The notes under the pieces were generated by a model. It was given only the letters and a program-made list of their open reading frames with translations, was not told the DNA's origin and made no database searches. A DNA stretch of 32,509 bases from CAYUHC01 sp964444555 (lineage in GTDB: Bacteria; Patescibacteriota; Minisyncoccia; Phycocordibacterales; JACOZG01): positions 1 to 32,509 of the forward strand of contig CAYUHC010000007.1 in NCBI GenBank assembly GCA_964444555.1, read 5' to 3'. This document shows positions 23,725 through 31,720 of the stretch, one piece after another. The position numbers were made by a program, and so were the translations under genes. How positions within the stretch are numbered: position 1 is the stretch's first letter; each line of letters begins with the position of its first letter.

Positions 23725-24093
23725 TTAATTATAGACTAATTCCAGAGTTTGCTTAACATGACGGCCGAATTTATCTTTCGCCTCGACGGTTATTATATTA
23801 TAGCCAGGGGCCAGCAACAATTTTTCGTCAAAACGGCCATGCTCGTCGGTGTAGATTTGACCGCGATTAAGGTAGAGATGGGAAATGCGCTCGGCCTCAC
23901 CCTCAATTATTACCAAAGGATTATGAACCGTCTGGTAATTAGTGGGTGTGGTCACGGCGAGTTCTGGCCCGCGCAGAAAGGCGCTGGTTCGAAAGAGGGC
24001 ATAGCCAATAATCACCAGGAAAAAGAGGGCGGTCGCCACGAGCTTTGGCGTGGCGTAGTCCCAAAGTTTAAAGAGTGGTCTCCGAGGACTCAT
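23725..24093 (-). CDS. Single-pass membrane protein with Ig-like domain
   Basis: A 122-residue protein. A short basic N terminus (MSPRRPLFKLWDY) leads to one transmembrane helix (LVATALFFLVIIGYALF, about 18-34). A small beta-sandwich domain outside (LAVTTPTNYQTVHNPLVIIEG, then GYNIITVEAKDKFGRHVKQT) resembles bacterial Ig-like or glucodextranase-B-type modules. The start overlaps the ftsK end by 26 nt and recA begins 3 nt downstream. Translational coupling to FtsK suggests a role at the division site or envelope, but this is inference. Confidence 0.8.
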   Translation of the reverse strand: MSPRRPLFKLWDYATPKLVATALFFLVIIGYALFRTSAFLRGPELAVTTPTNYQTVHNPLVIIEGEAERISHLYLNRGQIYTDEHGRFDEKLLLAPGYNIITVEAKDKFGRHVKQTLELVYN

Positions 24094-26269
24094 ATTTTTC
24101 GTAGACTTCGCGTTGTTTAGCGCCTTCGCCGGGGCCGATTACGCCGCGTTCCTCAAGCATGTCGAGTAGGCGAGCGGCGCGAGCGTAGCCCACCTTGAGT
24201 TTGCGTTGGAGAAAGGAGGCCGAAGCCTTGCCGGCTTGGATGACAGTAACCCGAGCTTCTTCATATAATTCGTCATCGTCACCGCTGGCCGCGTGATCTT
24301 CCAGGTCAATATTAATGCCTCCGGCGGTTGCCTCATTGCCACCGAGGGCGAGTTCGGGCGTGGCGGCTTCGGTGTCGGGCTCGTATTCTTTGGCGATATA
24401 ATTGACGACCTTTTTCACTTCTTCTTCAGAGATGAAGGCGGATTGGAGGCGGACTGGCTTGGCCATTTCGCCCGAGAGATAGAGCATGTCGCCAGAACCG
24501 AGCAATTTTTCGGCGCCCGGCATGTCTAGAATCGTTCTTGAATCAATCTGCGAAGCGACTTGCAAGGCCACGCGAGTCGGGATGTTGGCTTTGATTAAGC
24601 CGGTGATCACATCAACGCTCGGCCTTTGGGTGGAGAGCATTAGATGGATACCCACCGCTCGAGACATTTGGGCGAGGCGGACGATGGCGCCTTCGAGCTC
24701 GCGTGGGTAAGCCGTCATGATGTCGGCCAACTCATCAATGATGATGACGATGTAGGGCATCTTTTCTGGTAGCTCGACGCTGTCGTCCTGTTGTTCGCCC
24801 GCTTCGGCGTAGACGGGGTCAACGACGTTTTTGTGATAAGACTGGATGTCGCGGACGGCGCAGGTTTCTAAAATATTGTAGCGGCGTTCCATTTCTTTAG
24901 TGGCCCACTTGAGGACCATGATCGCTTTTTTGGCATCAGTCACGACCGGGGTAAGCAGGTGGGGGATCTTGTTGTAGAGCGTGAGTTCGACTCGTTTAGG
25001 GTCAACCATAATAAAGCGGAGGCGGTCGGCTGGATTACGATAAAGCAGAGAGGTGATGAGGGTGTGAATCGTTACTGATTTGCCAGAACCAGTGGCGCCA
25101 GCGATCAACATGTGCGGTGCTTTGGCCACGTTGGCAAATTGCGGCTGACCCGAAATGCCACGACCCAGGGCCACCAGTAGAGGATGGGGCGAGTCGCCGT
25201 AGTCCTTACTACTTAGGAGCGAAGCCAGACCAACGGTTGATTTAACGCGGTTAGGAATTTCGATACCAACCAGCGATTTGCCAGGGATCGGTGCTTCGAT
25301 ACGAATCGGGTGGGCGGCCAGAGCCAGCGAAAGATCGTTTTGCAAAGCGAGGATGCGCGAGAGTTTAACGCCCTCGGCTGGCTTAAAGGCGTAACGAGTG
25401 ATGGATGGACCAATCGAGACCTCGTCCATCTCAACAATGATGCCAAAGTTCTGAAGAGTTCTTTTGATGATGTTGGCGTTAGCTTTGATGTCGCCGGCGC
25501 CGGGTTTGCCGCTGTCGTGTTCGAGAAGTGAGAGTGGCGGGGGAACAAAGGCCGCGTTGTTGCCTCGACGACTACTGCCAGTAATTCGCTCTAAGAACGA
25601 GGCTTCGCCCGGGTCACCAGCGGGCTCTTTGGGTTTAGAAATTTTTGGCGTTGATTCTTCGGCGGGCGTCGCCAGGGGTGGAGTGATTGGTTCAATAGTT
25701 GGAACCATCGGAGTGCTGGCGAGAGCTGGTTCAACGGTTTCGGAGTCGCGACGTTTAAGGCGTAAAAAGTTTGGCCAACGGATCGGCGTGTCGAAGATAA
25801 CTAAAAGAGAAACCACCAAACTGGCACCGAGGAGAATCAAGCTGTAGATGTCAAAAAGTTTAACCAGAGGAGTGGCGAGCGATTGACCGACTAGGCCACC
25901 AGAGATCCAGGAGTGACCCCGGCTAATAATGCTGATAATCCCCAAGAGGGAGACAAAAAAGATTAATCCGGCGGCTAGGCGACTAATCACTAGATTGGGT
26001 CGGATTGATTTAAAGAAGGAGATCGAGAGCAGGATGAGGATTAAGGGGAGAATAAAGTAGCCAGTGCCAAAGAGGGAGCCGAGGCCGCGGTAAGTTAGCC
26101 GTCCAGCCGCTCCAGCGAGATCCCAACTGGAGGCAATAAAGAAGCAGGCCAAGACGACGGCCGAAATGCCGATAATCGCGTGCTTGGTGCTGTCTTTCAG
26201 TAACGGTTCGGCTAGATCAGCCTCAAAATCATTGGGACGAGATTTGCGGGGAGCCTTCTTTTTAGCCAT
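24068..26269 (-). CDS. ftsK: DNA translocase FtsK
   Basis: A 733-residue chromosome-partitioning translocase. Four or five N-terminal transmembrane helices (about 30-160) anchor it at the septum. A short proline-rich linker (about 185-245) leads to the motor: Walker A GATGSGKS (391-398) and Walker B IVIIIDELADIM. A C-terminal winged-helix gamma domain (VIQAGKASASFLQRKLKVGY, then LLDMLEERGVIGP) normally reads polar DNA motifs. The linker is much shorter than in E. coli. TATAAT on the minus strand (26277-26282) is 7 nt before the ATG, and an AAAGGACA motif (26285-26292) lies in the promoter spacer. Confidence 0.96.
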   Translation of the reverse strand: MAKKKAPRKSRPNDFEADLAEPLLKDSTKHAIIGISAVVLACFFIASSWDLAGAAGRLTYRGLGSLFGTGYFILPLILILLSISFFKSIRPNLVISRLAAGLIFFVSLLGIISIISRGHSWISGGLVGQSLATPLVKLFDIYSLILLGASLVVSLLVIFDTPIRWPNFLRLKRRDSETVEPALASTPMVPTIEPITPPLATPAEESTPKISKPKEPAGDPGEASFLERITGSSRRGNNAAFVPPPLSLLEHDSGKPGAGDIKANANIIKRTLQNFGIIVEMDEVSIGPSITRYAFKPAEGVKLSRILALQNDLSLALAAHPIRIEAPIPGKSLVGIEIPNRVKSTVGLASLLSSKDYGDSPHPLLVALGRGISGQPQFANVAKAPHMLIAGATGSGKSVTIHTLITSLLYRNPADRLRFIMVDPKRVELTLYNKIPHLLTPVVTDAKKAIMVLKWATKEMERRYNILETCAVRDIQSYHKNVVDPVYAEAGEQQDDSVELPEKMPYIVIIIDELADIMTAYPRELEGAIVRLAQMSRAVGIHLMLSTQRPSVDVITGLIKANIPTRVALQVASQIDSRTILDMPGAEKLLGSGDMLYLSGEMAKPVRLQSAFISEEEVKKVVNYIAKEYEPDTEAATPELALGGNEATAGGINIDLEDHAASGDDDELYEEARVTVIQAGKASASFLQRKLKVGYARAARLLDMLEERGVIGPGEGAKQREVYEKYESSETTL

Positions 26270-26276
26270 AGGTTTA

Positions 26277-26325
26277 ATTATAGCAAAGGACAGCCCTAGA
26301 CAAAATGATTTGTCCTATATATAAT
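26277..26325. promoter_or_regulatory. Divergent ftsK/regulator promoters with operator palindrome
   Basis: The rightward promoter is TAGACA (26297-26302), 17 nt, TATAAT (26320-26325). The leftward ftsK promoter has -10 TATAAT (complement of 26277-26282) and a -35 near TTTGTC (complement of 26299-26304). A perfect inverted repeat GACAAA-ATGA-TTTGTC (26299-26314) overlaps both -35 regions, and AAAGGACA copies flank it. Confidence 0.65.
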
Positions 26326-26875
26326 AAAGGACACAAGATGACGGATAATAAAGGACAGAATTTAATTACTCTTAAGGGACACAAATTAACCTCCGCCCTT
26401 TACCTGGTGACGGAGTTTTTGGCTGACCAAGATCCGCTCAAATGGCGTCTCCGCCAGGCCGCTTTAGATCTACTTAACGTCCTAATTGATGGCGAGAATG
26501 GCCTCTCAGAATCGCGACGTCTCGGCACTATTGAGCAGGCCGTTGGCTTAATCAACAAAATTAGTGCTTTGGCCGATATCGCGGTAACTGGCCGGGCCGC
26601 TTCGGAGATGAACTTTAGTATTCTCAAGAAGGAGTATTTAGATTTACGGACTCGCCTTTTGCTCGAACGAGACAATCTCCAACCCCAACTTTATGCGGTG
26701 CCGGAGCTGGCGGCCTTGGCAGAGGCGCCAATCTCTAGTCCTCGACCCGCCACTCTGCCACCTCGAGTTTCTAAAGGACAAAACTCAACTCCGGTGCGCC
26801 GCGAAGAAAGTAATCCTCGACGGGATAGTATTCTCAGCGCCATTAAGAAACAGGGCTGGTCATCCATAAAGGACA
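26285..26875 (+). repeat. Dispersed AAAGGACA motif array
   Basis: Exact copies occur at 26285-26292, 26326-26333, 26350-26357, 26773-26780 and 26868-26875. A one-mismatch copy AAGGGACA is at 26374-26381 and the reverse core TGTCCT at 26311-26316. The copies span the promoter and coding sequence of the winged-helix gene, and I noticed no similar clustering elsewhere in the window. Confidence 0.7.
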
Positions 26876-27003
26876 TTGCGCAAGCTGTCCCTGAGGTGAG
26901 TAGCAAGACGGTTCAGCGAGAACTTGCCGATTTGGTCCAAGCTGGAATTTTAAAGAAAGAAGGTGACCGTCGCTGGAGTCGTTACCATCTCGCTACAAAT
27001 TGA
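26338..27003 (+). CDS. Winged-helix transcriptional regulator, probably autoregulated
   Basis: A 221-residue protein. The N-terminal part (about 20-125) is mostly helical, with long amphipathic stretches (LTSALYLVTEFLADQDPLKW, then RRLGTIEQAVGLINKISAL). A proline/serine linker leads to a C-terminal winged helix (SILSAIKKQGWSSIKDIAQA, then SSKTVQRELADLVQAGILKK). ATG 26338 lies 12 nt after TATAAT; the ATG at 26305 lies inside the promoter and palindrome, so it is rejected. It is divergent from ftsK and surrounded by AAAGGACA copies that could be its own operators. The exact family is not recognised. Confidence 0.8.
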   Translation: MTDNKGQNLITLKGHKLTSALYLVTEFLADQDPLKWRLRQAALDLLNVLIDGENGLSESRRLGTIEQAVGLINKISALADIAVTGRAASEMNFSILKKEYLDLRTRLLLERDNLQPQLYAVPELAALAEAPISSPRPATLPPRVSKGQNSTPVRREESNPRRDSILSAIKKQGWSSIKDIAQAVPEVSSKTVQRELADLVQAGILKKEGDRRWSRYHLATN

Positions 27004-27311
27004 CCCAACTACTCGTTTGGTGTATAGTAAGCTCGTTATAGTACCGCTTATCCACACAGGCCTTTTTGCAGGCCGGGGTCGCGAATACTATAATTATTCT
27101 GTTATTCGGAAAGGCATTTTTCAGACTGACCGAACTTTGAAAACTAAATAATCCCGGACGACGGTTAATCGGAAATCCAGTTCTATCCCTTCTTATGTTT
27201 ATTAACCTTCTCTCTTGCGCGACCACGCGCGGTCGTTAGTGCGTGGGCACGGAAGCTTGAAGGGTTAGTAAAAAATTATTAAGCATTTAGGTTCGAAATT
27301 AAATTATTCAC
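27004..27311 (+). promoter_or_regulatory. Intergenic region with promoter and long leader of the surface-protein gene
   Basis: This 308-bp gap holds no convincing gene. TTGCAG (27066-27071), 17 nt and a consensus TATAAT (27089-27094) form a promoter, leaving a leader of about 210 nt before the ATG at 27312. A small hairpin is visible around 27216-27236 (GCGACC/GGTCGT). A perfect DnaA-box nonamer TTATCCACA occurs at 27048-27056. A short GGCCT/AGGCC stem near 27059-27074 may help end the preceding gene. No SD lies before the downstream ATG. Confidence 0.6.
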
Positions 27312-29273
27312 ATGAAAAAGTTTGTTGTTGGCTTTGCCGTTATGGCTTTGGCCTTGGGCGTCGCAGTTTCTGCGTCAGCTCAGACGACGAGCGTTGCTGA
27401 TCTCCAGGCGATGATCGCTACCTTGCAGGCGCAGATTGCTGCCCTCTCAGGTGGTTCTTCTACCTCTGGCGCCAGCGTTACCTTCACCCGTGATCTCACT
27501 TTGGGATCATCTGGTGCTGATGTAACCGCTCTTCAGAATTGGCTGATTGGTAAGGGCTTCACGGTTCCCGCTGGTGCGACTGGTTACTTCGGTGCTCAGA
27601 CGCAGTCAGCTTTGGCTCGTTACCAGGCTAGCGCTGGTATTACCCCAGCTTCTGGTTACTTCGGTCCTTTGACCCGCGCTTCTGTTTCGGCGACTGGTGG
27701 CAACCCTCCAAAGGGTCCCGTGACTCCGAAACCGATGAGCGGCGAGGAGGGTCAGCTCAAGAACATCGATAACGCCTCAGCGGAAGTTGAGACGAGTCTC
27801 GATGAGAGCGAGGAGGAGGTTCCAGTCTTCGGCGTTGAAGTCGAAGCTGAGGACTCCGACATGGCCATTGAGCGCATTGACGTTGACTTTACCTTGACCG
27901 ACGCTGCTAACGGCAGTGACGACCTCGAGGACTACATCACCGACGTTTCGATTGTAGTAGACGGTAAGACCGTTGCTACTCAGGACGTTGATGAGGCTGA
28001 TGTCGACGACGGTAGCTCTTCTGATGATTTGACGGATGATGACAATGATGTCTTCTCATTCCGCTTTACTGGTTTGGACATCGTTGTTGATGAGGGTGAC
28101 ACGGCTGAGATCTACGTAGCCGTATCGGCAGTCAACAATGTTGACACGGCTGATGAGGGCGACGAATGGGCTGTAATCATTCCTGATGATGGTATCCGCG
28201 CCGTTGACGGTGCTGGTATCTCTGACACTTACGTTTCTGGCAGTGAGCTCTCTGAGGAGAATTTCTCAGTTGAGACCGCTGAAGCCGGTGATTTGAGTGC
28301 CTCTGCGGATTCTTCAGATAACGAAGACCGTGTTGTTACGATTGATGAGACTGGCGAAGATGATGTTGAGATCTTGCGCTTTACCTTGGAGTCTGATGCT
28401 TCAGACAACGTGGTAGACGAGATCGAAATTGACCTCGCTACGACCACTGCAACCACGACTGGTTTCGCGACTGTCATGAGCCGCTTGAACCTCGTTGTTG
28501 ACGGTGACGTAATTGCTACCGAGAGCGTCTCTAACGGCGCGACGGGAGGCGCTACGGTTCTCTTCGAAAACCTTGACCTCGACATCGAGGACGGGGACGA
28601 AGTTGAGTTCGTAGTTACGGCCGACTTCAAGGACGACGCTGACACCCGTGAAGGCTTCACCTTCCAGGCTACTCTCGACGTAAGTCAGATTGAGGCCGAG
28701 GACGCTGAAGGCGACGATGTTACCGTCGGTGGCAGCGATCGTGTTGGTGGTGAGCTTGAGCTCCGCACCTCAGGTATTTCAGTTGAGTTTGTTAGCGCAG
28801 ACGAAACTGTAAGCCGTGGTGAATTGGCCAACGATGCTGACTCTGTCTTGTTTGAGATCGTCTTTGATATCACCGCTACTGGTGACGAAGACATCTGGGT
28901 AGACCGCGACTTTGCCACCGCTGGCGCTGTGCCGGCAGTTGGTACGGACGGTTTCTTCTGGGCCACGACCACCGACTCAACGACGGGTACCACGACTTCT
29001 CAGTTGGGTACTCCTACCTTGAGCGCAAGTGGTAGCACCTCAGATGACGACACCTCTGGCTCTGATCAGGACTTCAAGATCGAGAGCGGTGCTACTCGCC
29101 GCTTCACCTTCCGCGTCAGCATCCCTGCTGGTGGCGACAACGTGAACGCTGGTGTTCGCATTACGGGTATCAAGTGGGGCGTAACGGATGGTGATGACAA
29201 CATGGACTATCTGTACGACTTCAACCTTGATGAGCTCCGAACCGACACGGTTCCTGGCCTCTACATTCGATAG
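27312..29273 (+). CDS. Secreted acidic surface protein with peptidoglycan-binding domain
   Basis: A 653-residue exported protein. A signal peptide (MKKFVVGFAVMALALGVAVS, cleavage probably after ASA at residue 23) precedes a short amphipathic helix (VADLQAMIATLQAQIAAL). A peptidoglycan-binding type-1 module follows (about 58-122, DLTLGSSGADVTALQNWLIG, then GYFGPLTRA). The remaining 500 residues are very rich in Asp, Glu, Val and Thr with a repeating beta-strand pattern, typical of S-layer-like or Ca-binding sandwich domains. Codons lean strongly to C-ending and GGT/CGC types compared with neighbours, suggesting high expression. It has a private promoter, a long leader and a strong terminator. 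It is probably a major cell-surface or S-layer-type component; this is inference. Confidence 0.85.
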   Translation: MKKFVVGFAVMALALGVAVSASAQTTSVADLQAMIATLQAQIAALSGGSSTSGASVTFTRDLTLGSSGADVTALQNWLIGKGFTVPAGATGYFGAQTQSALARYQASAGITPASGYFGPLTRASVSATGGNPPKGPVTPKPMSGEEGQLKNIDNASAEVETSLDESEEEVPVFGVEVEAEDSDMAIERIDVDFTLTDAANGSDDLEDYITDVSIVVDGKTVATQDVDEADVDDGSSSDDLTDDDNDVFSFRFTGLDIVVDEGDTAEIYVAVSAVNNVDTADEGDEWAVIIPDDGIRAVDGAGISDTYVSGSELSEENFSVETAEAGDLSASADSSDNEDRVVTIDETGEDDVEILRFTLESDASDNVVDEIEIDLATTTATTTGFATVMSRLNLVVDGDVIATESVSNGATGGATVLFENLDLDIEDGDEVEFVVTADFKDDADTREGFTFQATLDVSQIEAEDAEGDDVTVGGSDRVGGELELRTSGISVEFVSADETVSRGELANDADSVLFEIVFDITATGDEDIWVDRDFATAGAVPAVGTDGFFWATTTDSTTGTTTSQLGTPTLSASGSTSDDDTSGSDQDFKIESGATRRFTFRVSIPAGGDNVNAGVRITGIKWGVTDGDDNMDYLYDFNLDELRTDTVPGLYIR

Positions 29274-29313
29274 TCTTCTTCGGGAGATTCTCTAAAGTAG
29301 ATCCTAGTTAGAA

Positions 29314-29345
29314 CAAAAACACCCCTTCGGGGGTGTTTTTGTGTG
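29314..29345 (+). terminator. Strong terminator of the surface-protein gene
   Basis: A perfect 12-bp stem CAAAAACACCCC/GGGGTGTTTTTG (29314-29325 with 29330-29341) with a stable TTCG tetraloop; the 3' arm supplies the T run. Confidence 0.95.
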
Positions 29346-29381
29346 CGTGAAAAAACAGCGAATGATACAATAAGTAACAAG

Positions 29382-30374
29382 ATGGCCGCCGGTGATCCTA
29401 AGAGTGATTTGTTGTGGGCAATTGGTGTTTTTGTGGTGATTGGTTTGTTGTGGTGGGCGGGCGGTGGACCGGAGCGTAGTCAAAACTCTTCACCCTTTTT
29501 GGCGACGCCTTTTGATTCGGGCGCGGATAATAATCCGGAATTGCGATCAAGTGCTCGCGGCCAGGTTCAGTATGGCGGTGGAACCGGATCAATTCCCGCT
29601 AGCTTGACCTCGCCGTGGGCGGGAGTGATTAGATTAGGTTCTGGTAACGCCCGTTACGAAAAGCAGGCTCGATTTGAATATCTAGAACTAGAGCATTCAG
29701 ATGAGCGGTCGGGCCCAGTTTCGATTACGGGTTGGTCGCTATCTAATCAACGTCAACAGTTTCAAACTAACCCTAATCCGGAACAATTAAATTTTGGTAA
29801 CAGTGTTCGTTTGACGATTGGTTCGGGGGTTAAGTTTTATGATCCACAAGGTTCACGCAATTTAGCTCCCATTGTTCTTAATTCGGGCGATCGAGCGCTA
29901 GTGACGAGTGGTGTGCCGATTTGGAGTTCGCCGTTTCCGATCAGTCAAAGTTATCAAGTTAACAAATGTTTGGGTTACGCGGCGGAGCTGGAGTCTAAGG
30001 AGGGCGAATTTAATCCTCAAGTTTCCACTAATTGCCCTGATCCAGAAGATGAGCCAGGAGTCGCGGCTCTCGACAATGATTGCTATGACTTTGTGACCTC
30101 GCTTTTGCGTTGCGAGACGCCAGATTTTACTGAAGTTCGAGGTGAACGCAACACCGTAAGTGGCGTGATTGGCTTGTCTGGTAAGTGTAAGGAGTTTTTA
30201 AAAGCCCATTATTCATATGAGGGTTGTGTGGCGAACCACCGATTTGACGCTGACTTTTATGAACCAATTTGGCACGTTTATTTGGGGCATAATCGGGAAT
30301 TGTGGGCCGAGGAGAATGAGATTGTGACGCTCTACGACCAGAATGGTTTAATCGTTGATCAATTAGAGTTATGA
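29382..30374 (+). CDS. Membrane-anchored lamin-tail-domain protein
   Basis: A 330-residue protein. An N-terminal transmembrane helix (LLWAIGVFVVIGLLWWAGG) is followed by a polar linker and a lamin-tail-like beta-sandwich (ARFEYLELEHSDERSGPVSI, TGWSL, ending in YDQNGLIVDQLEL). The extracytoplasmic part has several cysteines (NKCLGY, TNCPDP, NDCYDF, LLRCET, GKCKEF, EGCVAN) placed as in a family I associate with Parcubacteria, so disulfides are likely. Its function is unknown but envelope-associated. TACAAT (29366-29371) lies 10 nt before ATG 29382; the open frame upstream overlaps the preceding terminator and is rejected. The stop codon overlaps the next ATG. Confidence 0.82.
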   Translation: MAAGDPKSDLLWAIGVFVVIGLLWWAGGGPERSQNSSPFLATPFDSGADNNPELRSSARGQVQYGGGTGSIPASLTSPWAGVIRLGSGNARYEKQARFEYLELEHSDERSGPVSITGWSLSNQRQQFQTNPNPEQLNFGNSVRLTIGSGVKFYDPQGSRNLAPIVLNSGDRALVTSGVPIWSSPFPISQSYQVNKCLGYAAELESKEGEFNPQVSTNCPDPEDEPGVAALDNDCYDFVTSLLRCETPDFTEVRGERNTVSGVIGLSGKCKEFLKAHYSYEGCVANHRFDADFYEPIWHVYLGHNRELWAEENEIVTLYDQNGLIVDQLEL

Positions 30375-31585
30375 AAAATTTTCTCAAGTTTTTGGTGACT
30401 GGACTTTTTCTTTTGCTTTTAACTGCCCAGTTTGTTTATGCCGCGCCGGCCCGCGTGGTTTTTTTGACGGAGCCGCTAAGGGTGGAGCCGGGAGAGCTGT
30501 CCGAGATGTTAACGATCCAGACTCAAACCGACGATGGCGAACCGGTTAAGGTGGACGAAACTTTTGATCTCGAATTCGTTTCGACTTCGGCCACTGGCGA
30601 ATTTCTTAATTCTGAAGGTGAGCCCGTGAGTTTGGTAATGAGTCGCAATTCTTCGAACCGTAATTTTTATTATCGTGATTCGACGGCCGGCAATGTTACT
30701 TTGGTGGTGACGCTGACGGGGCGGACGAGCGGTTTAGTTTTAGAAACTAGTCAAGCGATCGGCGTTGGCCAGGCGCCGGCGGCGACAGATGAGTCGGCTG
30801 GTGGCGGCGAGACTACCTCCGTCAGTTCGCGCTCACTCTCTTCGCATACTTCGCCACCAGAGCTTTCTAAGCTAACGGAAAAACACGATTTTAAAATCGG
30901 GGCGGGGCGGGCAAGATTGGCGATGGTTAATTCGCCAGTTTGGTTTCGGGCCACTATTGAGAGTCCGCCGGGGCGGAAGCCAGAAATAATTTGGTCGTTT
31001 GGCGACGGTTTTGGTTCGCGAGGCGAGAGCGTCGCTCATACTTATCGGGCGCCAGGTAATTATACGGTAGTAGCGAGAGGGCGTTTGGGCGATGACGAAG
31101 TTTCTAGTCGGACGACGGTGGAGGTGGTAGCCCCGGAGGTGAGAGTGGTGACTGATGGCCAAGGAGAATTATTTTTGGAGAATCGTGGTACTCAAGAATT
31201 AAATTTAGGCGGTTGGCGTTTGTTGGTTGATGACAAAGAACTTTTGTTGGCCCTGGAGACGATTTTACCTGGGCGGGGTAAGTTGCCTTTGGGGCCACTG
31301 GTTGGCCAGCCGGGCGAGCGAGTGGTGGTGCTTGATCGCAAACGTCAGGTGCTCGGCGGCTGGACAGCGGTCCAGCCGCCGAGCTTGGCGCGGGCGGAAA
31401 TTATTCCGCCCGCGTCCGTCCCAGCTCTGCCGGTCCGGGCGCCAATTTTATCCGAGCCGATTCCTACTTTGATGGCCACCTCTACGAACGTAGCGGCCGC
31501 CGCTTTGATCGAAATTCCCGCGCCGCTTCCGTGGTGGGGAAGGGGTGTGGTATTCTTAAGAAACCTGTTTGGGCCCGAAAAATGA
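30371..31585 (+). CDS. Secreted PKD and lamin-tail-domain protein
   Basis: A 404-residue protein with an N-terminal signal peptide (LFLLLLTAQFVYA, cleavage probably after YAA). It continues with a beta-rich domain, a Ser/Thr linker, and a PKD-like module (EIIWSFGDGFGSRGESVAHT followed by YRAPGNYTV). A lamin-tail-like module follows (GELFLENRGTQELNLGGWRL), then a proline/alanine-rich tail and a weak C-terminal hydrophobic stretch (PLPWWGRGVVFLRNLFG). It overlaps its neighbours on both sides by ATGA, so the three genes form one translationally coupled unit. Two tandem perfect hairpins lie in the segment encoding the lamin-tail/tail junction. Surface location is likely; function is unknown. Confidence 0.82.
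   Translation: MKNFLKFLVTGLFLLLLTAQFVYAAPARVVFLTEPLRVEPGELSEMLTIQTQTDDGEPVKVDETFDLEFVSTSATGEFLNSEGEPVSLVMSRNSSNRNFYYRDSTAGNVTLVVTLTGRTSGLVLETSQAIGVGQAPAATDESAGGGETTSVSSRSLSSHTSPPELSKLTEKHDFKIGAGRARLAMVNSPVWFRATIESPPGRKPEIIWSFGDGFGSRGESVAHTYRAPGNYTVVARGRLGDDEVSSRTTVEVVAPEVRVVTDGQGELFLENRGTQELNLGGWRLLVDDKELLLALETILPGRGKLPLGPLVGQPGERVVVLDRKRQVLGGWTAVQPPSLARAEIIPPASVPALPVRAPILSEPIPTLMATSTNVAAAALIEIPAPLPWWGRGVVFLRNLFGPEK
31353..31415 (+). repeat. Tandem perfect hairpins inside the PKD/lamin-tail gene
   Basis: GCTCGGCGGCTGGAC pairs over 15 bp with GTCCAGCCGCCGAGC across the loop AGCG. After a few bases, CGCGGGCGGAA pairs over 11 bp with TTCCGCCCGCG across ATTA. Both are perfect and in frame, as in the recO pair at 12266-12317. 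Confidence 0.88.
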
Positions 31586-31689
31586 AATACTTCGATAAAA
31601 CCTTTTGGCAGATGGCGCTCGGATTCGCGATTATTGTGATGATTGGGATTCTGGGTATCTATGGACTAGAGAAACTGTTGGGCTATTGA
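31582..31689 (+). CDS. 35-residue single-helix membrane peptide
   Basis: A short gene whose ATG overlaps the stop codon of the preceding surface-protein gene (ATGA). The peptide has a charged N terminus (MKYFDKTFW), one hydrophobic helix (MALGFAIIVMIGILGIYGL) and a short tail (EKLLGY). The exact overlap and the clean transmembrane segment support it as real; it may help anchor or process the adjacent envelope proteins. The -35 of the next promoter overlaps its stop codon. No homolog is recognised. Confidence 0.7.
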   Translation: MKYFDKTFWQMALGFAIIVMIGILGIYGLEKLLGY

Positions 31690-31714
31690 CGTCATTTAAT
31701 TAAGCTGATATAGT
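31686..31714 (+). promoter_or_regulatory. Promoter of the small secreted-protein gene
   Basis: TTGACG (31686-31691), 17 nt, TATAGT (31709-31714), then the ATG after 6 nt. This is the clearest leaderless-type promoter in the window. Confidence 0.75.
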
Positions 31715-31720
31715 AAAAGC

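Noticed and set aside
26305..26337. Earlier ATG start for the winged-helix regulator
   Set aside because: This ATG lies inside the operator palindrome and upstream of the -10 element, before the probable transcription start.
27048..27056. Perfect DnaA box TTATCCACA as sign of a replication origin
   Set aside because: It is a single copy. A 9-mer is expected about once per four windows of this size by chance, and no box cluster, AT-rich unwinding zone or dnaA/dnaN neighbours are present.
28229..28660. Long open frames opposite the surface-protein gene (also 28685-28993)
   Set aside because: They are antisense shadows of a strongly codon-biased Asp/Thr/Val-rich gene, giving Ser-rich low-complexity translations with no start signals.
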